In this document: piece by piece, positions 12,980 to 22,399 of the stretch | How the letters are laid out: each line of letters opens with the position of its first letter | Numbering within the stretch: the stretch's first letter is position 1 | Assembly (NCBI GenBank): GCA_951230915.1 | Contig: OX579637.1 | Location: 35,278,001 to 35,342,000 of the forward strand | From: Antitrichia curtipendula | Taxonomy: Eukaryota; Streptophyta; Bryopsida; Hypnales; Leucodontaceae | Reading direction: 5' to 3' | DNA length: 64,000 nt | Made by a program: the position numbers and the translations under genes | Notes under the pieces: model-generated | What the model saw: the letters and a program-made list of their open reading frames with translations, nothing else | What the model was told of the DNA's origin: nothing | Database searches by the model: none

Positions 12980-13586
12980 CACACAAAGTGTCATCATTTC
13001 GAGTGCCCCAGCTGTAGAGCGGAAACAACTTATCCTAAAAAACGTCATATTTGTTATTTTGGGATTATGGGGCACTCCCAAAATAATATTAGGCTTTTGA
13101 AGGCACAATGAATGAATGAAAATGGCCTACACTTCTGCCCCATAATCACTCATTTAATTAGTTTAAACTAGTAATTTCCATTAAAATGGGAGTCTTTGCA
13201 AGCAATACATGTCCTTCAATAAACATTGCATTGTTTCATGTCATAAACTACATTCAATTCACAACCATATAAACATAATAATGTAAATACAAAATATATT
13301 AATACAATATATATATTGTGTTTGCGATGTAAAGATCGCGAATACATTACCAAAACATATATTCACTATTACAAATCCATAACTCTAGTTGCACACATGG
13401 AAATCAACACAAAAACACCTGTGAAACTCCTAACTCACATCTGGGATAAAATATAATAGTATTATCTATATCCCACAAACTTGTGAAAGCATAATTCTTG
13501 TAAACATCTAGAAACCAAATAACACTCAATAACATATTACTAACAGGTACTCATAATCTCATAAAATCAACAATCCACCATCGCGT
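12980..13586. other. gene-free spacer downstream of locus A
   Basis: AT-rich sequence with no supported gene. It forms the 3' flank of the minus-strand DUF7869-type gene; A-rich and TATATATT-like runs near 13280-13320 could be near-end signals of that gene, but no specific polyadenylation site can be assigned. Confidence 0.35.
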
Positions 13587-15527
13587 TTAAGACGACGGAA
13601 TTGAAGCCAAACTTTGCTTGATGACTTCAATTTGAGAAGCAGGAATCTTGATCATGCACTCTGTGGTATCTTTTTGAATTCTAGACTTCCACGCGGTCAT
13701 CAGTGCGTCTGTATGCTGCCAACGTGGTGGTTCGGTTTCATCAACCTTCCAACGCAGACTTCTTTCATTGTCCCATCCAGTGTAGAAGTTCTGAACATCC
13801 TCGTCTCTTGATGTTGGACGAAAATACTGAATGCGTACGCAATTTGGTTCCCGAGGATTACAATGTGGATCAGACAATGCCCTTGCAATCCAAACTGGAT
13901 GACTGTCACCATCTACTGGCCTTACCGCAAGGAAGTAGCCATCAAAAACATCTTGAATCACCCTGAAAGACGGTTGTGGGCGCCCCCGTGAAGGTCCGAC
14001 ATAGGCCTCATCTTCTCCAAATTCTTCACGGTCTTCGCCGTCTTCGTCTAACCAATCTTCTTGAGTCGCTTGAACTCGAGTAGTCGACCAGAAACCATCC
14101 TTCAAAACAGTAGATGCAGGTAGTGGGTCTTGCAGCGCAACCTTCACATCACGCCAATAATGCACCACATGCTCATAGCGCCTCCTGCATTCCCCAGTGA
14201 CGTTCGCATTGCACAAGTCCTCCCAGTACTTCACAAATCCATGTACACCCTTCACAATGTCATCTAAGCCCTTCATTGCCTTCTGAGGAACTGTCAATGG
14301 TACCCCTTCCGGCCACAAACTTTTTCCTTCAGCATCTTCTTTCCACAACTTAATGCCTGTGCCGTTTTCCCCTAACCAGTCAACATCAGTACACAATAGT
14401 TTGTACTTCATGACAGGACATCCCGTGGAATCTAGGTAGAACTTCAATTGTTGTGGTCGAGTGTGTCCAACGAGGATGTCACCACCATCCACAAATGAAC
14501 CTGCAATGAAATCCTTGAAATCAGGCACCTCTTCCACAAGGTGAGGGATAGTAGGAATGGACTCTTCATCCATGAACGACTTCATAAGTGCAGGAATTGT
14601 AGGGAAGTTCTCCTTCTTTAGTTGCATGCTCCATCTTCCGAACAGTGCATCAATGTCATCGTGCGTGTGACCCACAATCATGAAGTTCATGTACACTTCA
14701 CGGAAGATCTTGTTTGCAACAAGTAGAGACCAGAAACAGAAAACATATCTATTCTTGTTGTCTCCAGTGGCATTGTCCATCTGCACAATGAGAATGGGTG
14801 GCAACGGTGATGCTGGAACCAAGTTAATTGGTGGTGGGGCAAGCGAGGCTTTGCACATCTTCGCACCCTTCATAACTGCCTTGAACAAATTTCTTGAAGG
14901 CGATCTCGCAAACAATTGCCGAGAAGAAGACTTTGGTGTCAACTCAAGATCTTGCAACAACTTTGCCATAGAGCCAATGGTAAAGTTTGAATCTTGAGGA
15001 AACAAATCCAAACCATAATGCGCATAGCGCACATCAGCATGCCCATGCGCAATCATACCAGTGACAGACACGGGCAACTTCATGAGACCATCAGTGTCTT
15101 TACTCTTGTGGGAAAAGACTGGGCAAGCGGTTTTGGAATGATCCATCTTGTCGTGCATGATGGTGAGGCACTCGTGCGGAAAAATATGCGATCGATAACT
15201 GTTCGCATAGTACAACTCCCTGTGAGCGCGCGCAATAGCAAGATGCTTGTCCAACTTCAACGACCACATCAAAGCGGTCTTAGAATCAGCAAGAGCACCC
15301 TTCCTTAGCTCTTTTAGTTTGTCACAAGTAGCGCACCCAGCGAAATTGTCCCCTGGCTTCTTCACCTCATACTCCGAGAATTTGGAGGATCTGATCTTGC
15401 TTAAATTTGAAATTGAAACTTTAGGCAATCCAAAAGCTGCATTGGTATCATTGATTTCTTTCATCTTCCCCTTCCACTGAAATGTAGGCGGTAGACACAT
15501 GGACACGACCTTCTCCCCCGACTTCAT
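13587..15527 (-). CDS. locus D: DUF7869-type protein, C-terminal coding part
   Basis: A 646-codon uninterrupted frame on the minus strand ending in TAA. It contains VKKPGDNFAGCATCDKLKEL (Cys-rich segment), then VQMDNATGDNKNRYVFCFWS and FMIVGHTHDDIDALFGRW. These are the conserved DUF7869 blocks that I associate with an RNase H/DDE-like fold of transposon-derived plant proteins; the acidic residues of QMDN and HDDID would be catalytic candidates. The frame's first ATG is not a true start: the N-terminal half lies at 18958-19890, beyond the TE1 insertion. The C-terminus is homologous to the partial gene at 63361-64000. No stops or frameshifts interrupt this part, so decay is limited to the TE1 junction. 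Confidence 0.75.
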   Translation of the reverse strand: MKSGEKVVSMCLPPTFQWKGKMKEINDTNAAFGLPKVSISNLSKIRSSKFSEYEVKKPGDNFAGCATCDKLKELRKGALADSKTALMWSLKLDKHLAIARAHRELYYANSYRSHIFPHECLTIMHDKMDHSKTACPVFSHKSKDTDGLMKLPVSVTGMIAHGHADVRYAHYGLDLFPQDSNFTIGSMAKLLQDLELTPKSSSRQLFARSPSRNLFKAVMKGAKMCKASLAPPPINLVPASPLPPILIVQMDNATGDNKNRYVFCFWSLLVANKIFREVYMNFMIVGHTHDDIDALFGRWSMQLKKENFPTIPALMKSFMDEESIPTIPHLVEEVPDFKDFIAGSFVDGGDILVGHTRPQQLKFYLDSTGCPVMKYKLLCTDVDWLGENGTGIKLWKEDAEGKSLWPEGVPLTVPQKAMKGLDDIVKGVHGFVKYWEDLCNANVTGECRRRYEHVVHYWRDVKVALQDPLPASTVLKDGFWSTTRVQATQEDWLDEDGEDREEFGEDEAYVGPSRGRPQPSFRVIQDVFDGYFLAVRPVDGDSHPVWIARALSDPHCNPREPNCVRIQYFRPTSRDEDVQNFYTGWDNERSLRWKVDETEPPRWQHTDALMTAWKSRIQKDTTECMIKIPASQIEVIKQSLASIPSS

Positions 15528-15831
15528 AGTTTGAGTATGTCACAACACGGAAACCTAATTTCCGTATAGATAGAGTAGTATAGATGGAATAGGTAGAAAT
15601 TTTCAAACTTCTTTAGGTTAAGAAATGGTAGTTGTTTCCCGGAAGAGCTTACGTTTGGAATAAGCCTTCATCCGGAAACCAGTTTCCGATCCAGCCAGGT
15701 TAGGATTTCCGGAAATGAACCGGAACGCCGCCACCTACGGACTAGGGATCCGACCTACGAGGCTAGGGGACGCGCCTCGGGAACAGAACCCTAATTCGGT
15801 TCCAATCCGGGAACTGAAGGCGCTGTTCTGG

Positions 15832-15840
15832 CTATTTAAG
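15832..15840 (+). promoter_or_regulatory. TATA-like box of TE1
   Basis: CTATTTAAG lies about 130 bp upstream of the TE1 start codon (15973) and is followed by a C/T-rich tract. TE2 carries CTATAAAAG in the equivalent position, which supports the assignment. Confidence 0.5.
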
Positions 15841-15972
15841 GACCACCACCCGCCTTTCTCTCTTCATCTTTTGAGTTTTCAAACTCGTTTGCGCTTAGCT
15901 AGTTGAGAGAAAGTCTGGTGAGAGTGCGTTTACGGATAGCGAGAGGTGAGGCCAGTAGTTTTCGGGTTACGA

Positions 15973-17895
15973 ATGGCGGAAAGTAGTAATCCAAGATCCG
16001 CGAGAGTGTCGGTCATCGCCCGGATGGTCTGTCCGACGATACCAAATGACCCGGAGGTCCGGAAGGAGTTGGAGGAGGATCTCCGACGGATGGGATGCAT
16101 AGGGCTGATAGAGAGACCCTGGAACTTGAAGAAAGATGAGTTGATTCAGGAACTCATTGATGGGACGGCGAATCAGTACGAGCTGACTATGAGAGGACAG
16201 AGGAAGGGATGGACGGAAGACGTCTGGGCGGAGGTGTATCAGTTCCGGAAGTTCGGGAACGGCTTGGCTTCCAGGGCGGATAAGTTTGCAACAGGGAAGT
16301 TTCAGAATCCACCCAACGCCAAGGAAGGCTATGCAATCGCGGACTGCATCAACGAGCGTCACCGGAGAGTATTGGAATTTATGATTCCGATACTCTATCC
16401 GGAAAAGCCGAGCCGGGTCACCGTAACAGTGGCCAACACGATTTTCGGAAGCCTGGAGGAGAGGGTGGTGCATTGGGGAAGAGTTATCGCGACGGTGGTC
16501 ACCAAATTGGCGGATCACGTCAGCAAGGCTAAGTACAGCCCGATCTGCCCCTACCTTTTCCACCTGTACCATCATGGAGATGTACTGACGCCGGATGAGA
16601 CTCTCATCTACGAAACCGGATGCGAAATCCTCAAGTACGGATTGATGGATGAAGTCCAGGAGGATGTCCCAGTTTCGGAAGAAGAAGAGGAGGAACTTGA
16701 GGAGGACCGGATCAGGCGGAGGGGAACCAAGCGGAAATCCACGGATCCGGGTTCAAGGAGGAAGCAGCCCGAGATGAACCCGGTGGAGCCGGACCAAGTT
16801 CTGGAAGAGAGAAGAAATTCCGGAAAGGAGTTCTTCGACGTGGGGGACCAGTGGATGGTACAGGCGCGACTCCTACATGTGAGGACGACCGCATTCATCC
16901 AGGAGGTCGCGGATGAGTTGAAGGTTCCGCCCGAGGAGATTATCGATGAGATCCGACGAAGGCCGGATTCGGATACGATCCGCCTGAAGGACGAAGAGAT
17001 CCGGAATCTGGAGAAGACCCGGGATGAATTCCAAGCCCGGACCAGTTGGGCGGAAGGGGAGTGTTCCTTGGCGAGACGGAATGAGAAGGACGCCCTCGGC
17101 ATGGTTCGGAGTTTGCAGTCGCTGGTCACCCAACCGGCGGATTTGGTTAACAAGGCGGCCCTTTACGACGTGCAGCTGGTGACGGATGGACACATCACCG
17201 GATCGAAGGTGGTGATGATCCTGATGGACTTCCAGACGAGGATGGAGAGAGTCTTGAAGGAAATGCAGGCGTTGGTGGCTCGGGTGGATCCGGAACAGGC
17301 GATGAATTTCTCATTGTTTCCGAATCTGTCAACCAATCCGTACCTTCAGACTCCGGTGAAACATGTGGGCGAGAGCTCCATCCGCTCGAAATCAGAAGGA
17401 CTTGGGTCACTTTTTAGGCCACACGAAATTCCACAGGGATGGTTGGCACAGCGGAGTCAGATCGCCGCAAAGATTCCGGTCCAAGATACTCCGACTCAGG
17501 CGGTAACACCAGTGGAAGCGGTAACCCCCGCACCAGTACATGGCGGAACTTCCGATTCCGTAAAACAGACACAGTCGATGGTGGCCAATCCGGCCCGGAC
17601 AAGTCCCCAGGATTTTGTGCATATGCGCGAGACGGATGCACCAGAAGGAGAAGCACCAAAGGGGAAAGAAGCTCCCATCGACCTGGACGAGATGGAGGAT
17701 GTAAACGCGATCGTGGATTTGGACAAGGACGACTACGAATCCGGATCCATGATGGAAACAGATGAAGATCTTCCGCCCCCTCCCAGGAAGATTCAGACTC
17801 GCGCGGCTCTCCGGTCGACTCCTGTCAAGGCCAACCTGAAAGAAGTTACGAATCAAGGCGGAAGTAGTTCAAAGAAGACGCGCCGCGGAAAGTAG
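15973..17895 (+). CDS. TE1 gag-like coiled-coil protein
   Basis: A 640-aa intact frame; ATG 15973 is the first methionine that gives a coherent start (MAESSNPRSARV), the upstream part of the frame being in the leader. The N-terminal 200 residues are well conserved with the TE2 protein (RMGC, NTIFG, CPYLFHLY). An acidic run (EEEEEELEEDR) and a basic stretch (RRRGTKRKS) follow. Next comes a predicted coiled coil around IRNLEKTRDEF. The C-terminal tail is Pro/Ser/acidic and ends in a basic KKTRRGK. I see no zinc knuckle, protease or polymerase motif. Structure resembles a gag-like nucleic-acid-packaging protein; that role is inference. It ends in TAG. Confidence 0.7.
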   Translation: MAESSNPRSARVSVIARMVCPTIPNDPEVRKELEEDLRRMGCIGLIERPWNLKKDELIQELIDGTANQYELTMRGQRKGWTEDVWAEVYQFRKFGNGLASRADKFATGKFQNPPNAKEGYAIADCINERHRRVLEFMIPILYPEKPSRVTVTVANTIFGSLEERVVHWGRVIATVVTKLADHVSKAKYSPICPYLFHLYHHGDVLTPDETLIYETGCEILKYGLMDEVQEDVPVSEEEEEELEEDRIRRRGTKRKSTDPGSRRKQPEMNPVEPDQVLEERRNSGKEFFDVGDQWMVQARLLHVRTTAFIQEVADELKVPPEEIIDEIRRRPDSDTIRLKDEEIRNLEKTRDEFQARTSWAEGECSLARRNEKDALGMVRSLQSLVTQPADLVNKAALYDVQLVTDGHITGSKVVMILMDFQTRMERVLKEMQALVARVDPEQAMNFSLFPNLSTNPYLQTPVKHVGESSIRSKSEGLGSLFRPHEIPQGWLAQRSQIAAKIPVQDTPTQAVTPVEAVTPAPVHGGTSDSVKQTQSMVANPARTSPQDFVHMRETDAPEGEAPKGKEAPIDLDEMEDVNAIVDLDKDDYESGSMMETDEDLPPPPRKIQTRAALRSTPVKANLKEVTNQGGSSSKKTRRGK

Positions 17896-18726
17896 ATAGG
17901 ACGGATAGTTAGGATTTTTAGCTTTTAGTTTCCGGAACGGAATTTTCCGTAAGTGTGGGCCCGTTTCCGGATTTTTAGGGATAGTTTTCGGTGCCGGGTA
18001 TCTCGGCTTCTTTTCTAGTTGGTTAGCTTGATTTTCGGTTCCCTTTTTCCCTTTTTGTTTTAGTTTTAAATGATGGGCAGGTCTGTTGCCCATTCATTCC
18101 CTCCTTATGCAATTTGAAGTTTCATTTCAATTTCCTCATTTCAAATCTGAGACACCGAGTATACTTTCCATGTGTTTAAGTATTTTTGGAGGACTTGGGT
18201 GGTGTGTGTGTGTGTTTTCTTGGAGAGTTGTGAGGGACTAGGAAGGAGGAATCTGGATCCCATAATTGTTTGGAGTGAGACAGTAAGAAAGAATCTGTGG
18301 CGAAGTTAGGACGGATCTGTGGGACTTGTGCATTTAGAATCTTTAAAATACTGGAACGGTAATCCGATTGGAGTGTTGAGGGTGAGGTTCCGGAACCACT
18401 TCTAGTTCCGTGCGGAGTTAAGCAGCCGCCAAGGGGAAAACCCCTACTTACCGGAAGATCTGTCAACTGCAGTGTCGCCTACTATCTCATAGAATTTCTC
18501 TTGTGTTAAATCCGGATAGTTATGTATCTGTCGTTGTAGTGGAGAGGAGAGACCGGATTCTGTGTGACCTGCTTTCTGGATAGGCCATCCGGAAAGTCGT
18601 GAGGAGACGGAAACCTACTTTATTGCAACATTTAGATTTGTTGAGTGTCTTGGGTTGTTTTGTAGGTGTTAGATTGTGTAACTGATAAGTGGTGGAGTCC
18701 CTGTCCCTTCAAAGAGTAAAATCGGA

Positions 18727-18748
18727 CCCCCTGAAGGTAAAACAGGGG
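18727..18748 (+). other. 3' hairpin of TE1
   Basis: CCCCTG (18728-18733) pairs with CAGGGG (18743-18748), and is followed by TATTACAAAC. TE2 has a hairpin at the same relative position with different stem bases but the same pairing and a following TAAAACC. Possible RNA structure for packaging, priming or 3' end formation. Confidence 0.5.
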
Positions 18749-18957
18749 TATTACAAACCGAAGAGTTACTGTATCCGGATTCCGGAAAAGGACGGATCCG
18801 GATTAGAAACCAGAAAGAAGTAAAGTTCCGGAAGAGGGAAAGAGAGGTTTTAGGTTCCCTTGGGGTGTTTTAGAGATAATCTGATTAAATCCAAATTCAT
18901 AGCAACATAGTAGAGTCCCTGGGACGATTTTCCGTGTCATCTAACCACAATTGTGTG

Positions 18958-19890
18958 TTAAAGGTGCTTACCCCTAGATTTTGCGTACGACAGAGTACGA
19001 TGTGGCATGTGGTTGGCCTCCTTGTCAAGGAGACACTTTAAGGTAGCAGTAGCTTGTTCAATGTGTTTCCTTGACTTCACCAATCCCGTATTGCCATGGG
19101 CCTTTGTTTCCAGACGACCCTTCATGTCCTTCAGATACCAAAAGAATGTGGTATCGGAGACACCAGCAATATGTCTCCAAGCCTGCATGCAAACCGGGAC
19201 CTCTTCAACCGTCACCATCTGCTTTCCACGAGAGTCGCAATGACTATGCCTGTGGACGTCCATCTTCATGAAGGCTCTCTGCTTAAACGTCGAATTCTGG
19301 TACATGCGCTTACGGAAGGCCCAAATCTTCTCCCTCGGAAACGGCTGAACACAATTTCGGATGCAACAAACCTTGCTAGAAACTGCGTTGATGGACACTT
19401 GTGTAAGAAGACTTTTCGACTTCAGAGAAGTCTCGTGATGAGGGTTTCTGAGGATACTTGAATAGGGTCTGCTAGGAGTCGACGACGATGGGTTGAGAAG
19501 ATTCACTTGGTGACAATTGAATCTATCCCTGGCTTCATGATCATGAAGGCTTGCCCCACAACAATGGACAAGCTCAATAGGCCAAGCAATCAAAGAGTAA
19601 ATTTGCTCATGGGATATGTCATCTTCTGAATGTATCCTCGAAATGAATACTACAACATGAGTGTCGCCCAGAGGACCATGAGCACCGAGAACCAAGTCCG
19701 AGTTTACACTATGGCAAGTACCTTCCCTAATAAGTACTCCACCTTCATTGTACAAGGTTACGCACTTTGTATTCCAATGCGTACGTGGAATACCTTTGCA
19801 ATCAAGGATGCCTTCAATCGATTCCTCAAGAATCTGGAGTTCCTCATCTGAGTCCTCCATTACTTCGTCGGGGTCAACTTCTGAGGCCAT
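18958..19890 (-). CDS. locus D: DUF7869-type protein, N-terminal coding part
   Basis: Reading from ATG 19890 (MASEVDPDEVMEDSDEELQ) the frame has an acidic N-terminus. It then carries a conserved block with CCIRNCVQPF, a His/Cys segment (MDVHRHSHCDSRGKQ) and WRHIAGVSDTTFFWYLKDM, which reads like a helix-turn-helix/zinc-binding region upstream of DUF7869. It reaches MPHRTLSYAKSRG, where a donor-like AGGG/GTAAGC occurs, and soon stops in the sequence beside TE1. The reading continues at 15527 with SGEKVVSMCLPP after TE1. The donor phase and the AG at 15523 do not match in frame, so either an indel occurred or the true junction lies elsewhere. Upstream codons to 19992 are probably leader. Confidence 0.65.
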   Translation of the reverse strand: MASEVDPDEVMEDSDEELQILEESIEGILDCKGIPRTHWNTKCVTLYNEGGVLIREGTCHSVNSDLVLGAHGPLGDTHVVVFISRIHSEDDISHEQIYSLIAWPIELVHCCGASLHDHEARDRFNCHQVNLLNPSSSTPSRPYSSILRNPHHETSLKSKSLLTQVSINAVSSKVCCIRNCVQPFPREKIWAFRKRMYQNSTFKQRAFMKMDVHRHSHCDSRGKQMVTVEEVPVCMQAWRHIAGVSDTTFFWYLKDMKGRLETKAHGNTGLVKSRKHIEQATATLKCLLDKEANHMPHRTLSYAKSRGKHL

Positions 19891-20339
19891 GGCACTTGAC
19901 AAGAAGGTTGTTCCAATAAACGTGTAAAAAACATTGAATACATATGAGTCACAATTATGCGCGGGTCGAGCATAATGTAATACCAACACCACTGAATCAG
20001 AATCCCAATTCTACGTTGTCAAGAGTCCAGTAATGACGACAATCGTGTATTGCAAATCAGCTCGACCCGCGCTGAATCGCTTTCAAAGTCCAGAGTCAGA
20101 AATGTTCACGTATCATAATTCAACACAATAATAGTAGATATGTCATTCCTCCCGGTGCGATCTGACGCCTAATACCAAGTTAGTAGTGTGATATGTCGAA
20201 GACTAATGATCTTCAGTATCTAAAAAACTATTTGTAAACAACATGTCAATATAACAATCTTAGCACCACGTCATTAAAATTAAGAAAGGGCCATGCTATA
20301 TTCTGAAACAATGGAATAATGCACTGCAGACACGCAATG

Positions 20340-21150
20340 AACAGCAGTTTAGAGCTATGCACGCTGAAGCATAATATTAGGATATATACTGAACATCTAT
20401 GCAAGGTCGGCCCTCTCTTGCAATTCAGCGCTAAGCGCGCTGAAATGCAACACTATGATGCATACTAATTATCTGTGCATAGTCGGTTTCAAATGCCATT
20501 CAGCACTAAGCGCGTTCAAATGCAATAATATGTATATTCTACGTCTATTCATGACCGGTCGCAAATGCAATTCAACGCTAAGCGCGCTGAAATGCAGTAC
20601 TATGGTATACGTCATTGTAATTAGGGAAGGGACATGCTATATTATGTAACACTGGAGTAATGCACTACAGACACGCAATGAACTATAGTTTAGAGCTAAG
20701 CGCGCTGAAGCACAATACTAAGATATATACAGACCATCTACGCAAGGTCGCTCCTCTCCTGCAATTCAGCGCTAAATGTGCTGAAATCCATTATCATGAT
20801 GTACATGAATCAGATATTCATGGTCGGTTATCAAATGCAATTCAGTGCTAAGCGCGCTGAAATGCAACACTATGATGTAAACTAACTATCTACTCGTAGT
20901 CAATTTCAAATGCCATTTAGCACTATGCGCGTTGAAATGCAATACTATGTATATTCAACGTCTATTCATGACCGGTCGCAATTGCAATTCAGCGCTGAGC
21001 ACGCTGAAATGCAGTAGTATGGTATATGTTAATCATGTTAGCGTCGTCGGTCCTCTACTGCAATTTAGCGCTATGCGCGCTGAAATGTAATTCAGCGGTA
21101 TTGAAATCATGAACGATTCTCTACTGCAATTCAGCACGGTCAGCGCTGAA
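20340..21150 (-). repeat. palindrome array D (TTCAGCGC...GCGCTGAA family)
   Basis: About eleven copies of a palindrome with arms TTCAGCGC and GCGCTGAA and a TAAGC-like centre occur at about 20347, 20423, 20495, 20571, 20688, 20763, 20840, 20912, 20986, 21062 and 21125. Most are 72-77 bp apart. A larger duplicated block (GACACGCAATGAAC starts it twice, near 20331 and 20671) is superimposed. The array begins about 450 bp upstream of the locus D start codon, so it occupies its promoter or a 5' intron. Arms resemble those of array B but the centre differs. Confidence 0.85.
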
Positions 21151-22255
21151 TTACAATTCCGTAAAATAAGGGATCTTCATTGTCATTTTTATTGGTTACT
21201 GTCTCCGGGATTTACGGCGCCCATTTTGGTGACTGTCTCACATCGAATGAACGCGGTTCTGAAGCGGTCTACAAATCGGTCTGTAATGCGGGCGGTGCAA
21301 TACATGAAGACATGAAATGCGGTATCGGGGAATACAGAGTTCTTCAAACAACGTCACTGTCAAACAATGAATGAATAATGTCTATCCTAGTGAGTGACAA
21401 GCTTCCAATAATGAGTTGATGATAGCTTACAAGTAACAATCTGCGGTGAAGTGCCTCCTCTAACAACGCGATAGACAATAACAACCCGACTTCAAGTCGA
21501 TCACAAAACGATACTACTTTGAACTCTTCATAGAAATCTAACAAAACAAGTCAACCGCACAAATGAAGAGAGCAGCGTACGAGGAAGTCGATGCAAGTGA
21601 AGAGAGGGGGAAATGGCACGTCCGCGAGTAGGGTGATGGCGCTCGCTCGATTTCCTGGCGGGAACAAACGAGCACAAATGTTTTCAAAACTTCCCTCCTA
21701 ATTCTTGATGTCCAGAAAATCAATGTGGCCTTCGCAGCTTTACACCAAGAAAGCGTCCTCCAGAGCGTGATTTATTCAGTGGTCCCACTAAAGTTATCGG
21801 CAAAATTCTGACAACGGCTTCCTTCATAAATGCTGGTTGACTTTATTAGACTAAGGTGGCTCTCTCCTATTGGGAAGTTGTCATCCTTACCCAAGATAGT
21901 TGCAAATCATTCCTTTATCTCCTTCCAATTCGCATTGCCTACTACGCCATTAATGGTGATAGCTTCATATTAGAATCTGAAATACTATTATAGTACTACA
22001 AGGAAAATGCCGGCACCTGCTGTTGTCGCTTATACAATACTTAATTATCACAAAGCTGCAATTTTGAGTTGATTCTCAAAGAAAAATAGCTGTCCTACAA
22101 TGCCTATTTTGGTGTTTATGTGCGGGAATTTCCTTTATCTTTAATTGTGAATAAGTTCTGTGTTGTAAAAATTAGTATATATTAATGAACAAATTAAATG
22201 CCCGCTGAATTCCACTTTCATGAGAGAGAATTTAGGATTCAGATTCTCGAAATTT
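21151..22255. other. gene-free stretch upstream of array D
   Basis: Short open frames here are not supported by motifs. The more GC-rich part (21150-21800) may contain the 5' end of the locus D transcript. The remainder is AT-rich. Confidence 0.3.
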
Positions 22256-22257
22256 TA

Positions 22258-22292
22258 GGTTTGGGGGTTTAGGGTTTAGGGTTCAGACCTTC
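22258..22292 (+). repeat. short telomere-like run
   Basis: GGGGGTTTAGGGTTTAGGGTT contains two adjacent TTTAGGG heptamers, embedded in AT-rich DNA at the left edge of the 177-bp tandem array. Confidence 0.6.
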
Positions 22293-22399
22293 GACTTCTA
22301 AGCCATCAAAATTGTTGAAGGCGGTGACAAAAGAAATGTTGCCATACATTCATAACAATCTTTTAATGCACACAAATTTGAATGAAACATAATGTATGT

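Larger units (their letters stand above)
15538..18939 (+). mobile_element. TE1: 3.4-kb gag-like element inserted in locus D
   Basis: The left end TGTCACAACACGG matches the left end of TE2 read in its sense direction (TGTCGCAACCAGG). The right end is TTTTCCGTGTCA, so the element has TG...CA ends. Length (about 3402 bp) is close to TE2 (3360 bp). It contains one long coding frame, a TATA-like box and a 3' hairpin also seen in TE2. I see no long terminal repeats, reverse transcriptase or integrase frame. The flanking 5-mers (GAGTA, TCTAA) do not match, so the right boundary or target duplication is uncertain. It is antisense to the host gene. Confidence 0.7.

Noticed and set aside
16608..17153. 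Long minus-strand open frames opposite the TE1 gene (also 15967-16575 and 17407-17856).
   Set aside because: They are shadows of the codon-biased gag-like frame on the plus strand; their products are Ser/Arg-rich low-information sequence.
15538..18939. TE1 as a classic LTR retrotransposon.
   Set aside because: I searched both ends by eye for direct long terminal repeats and found none; no protease, integrase or reverse transcriptase frame is present.
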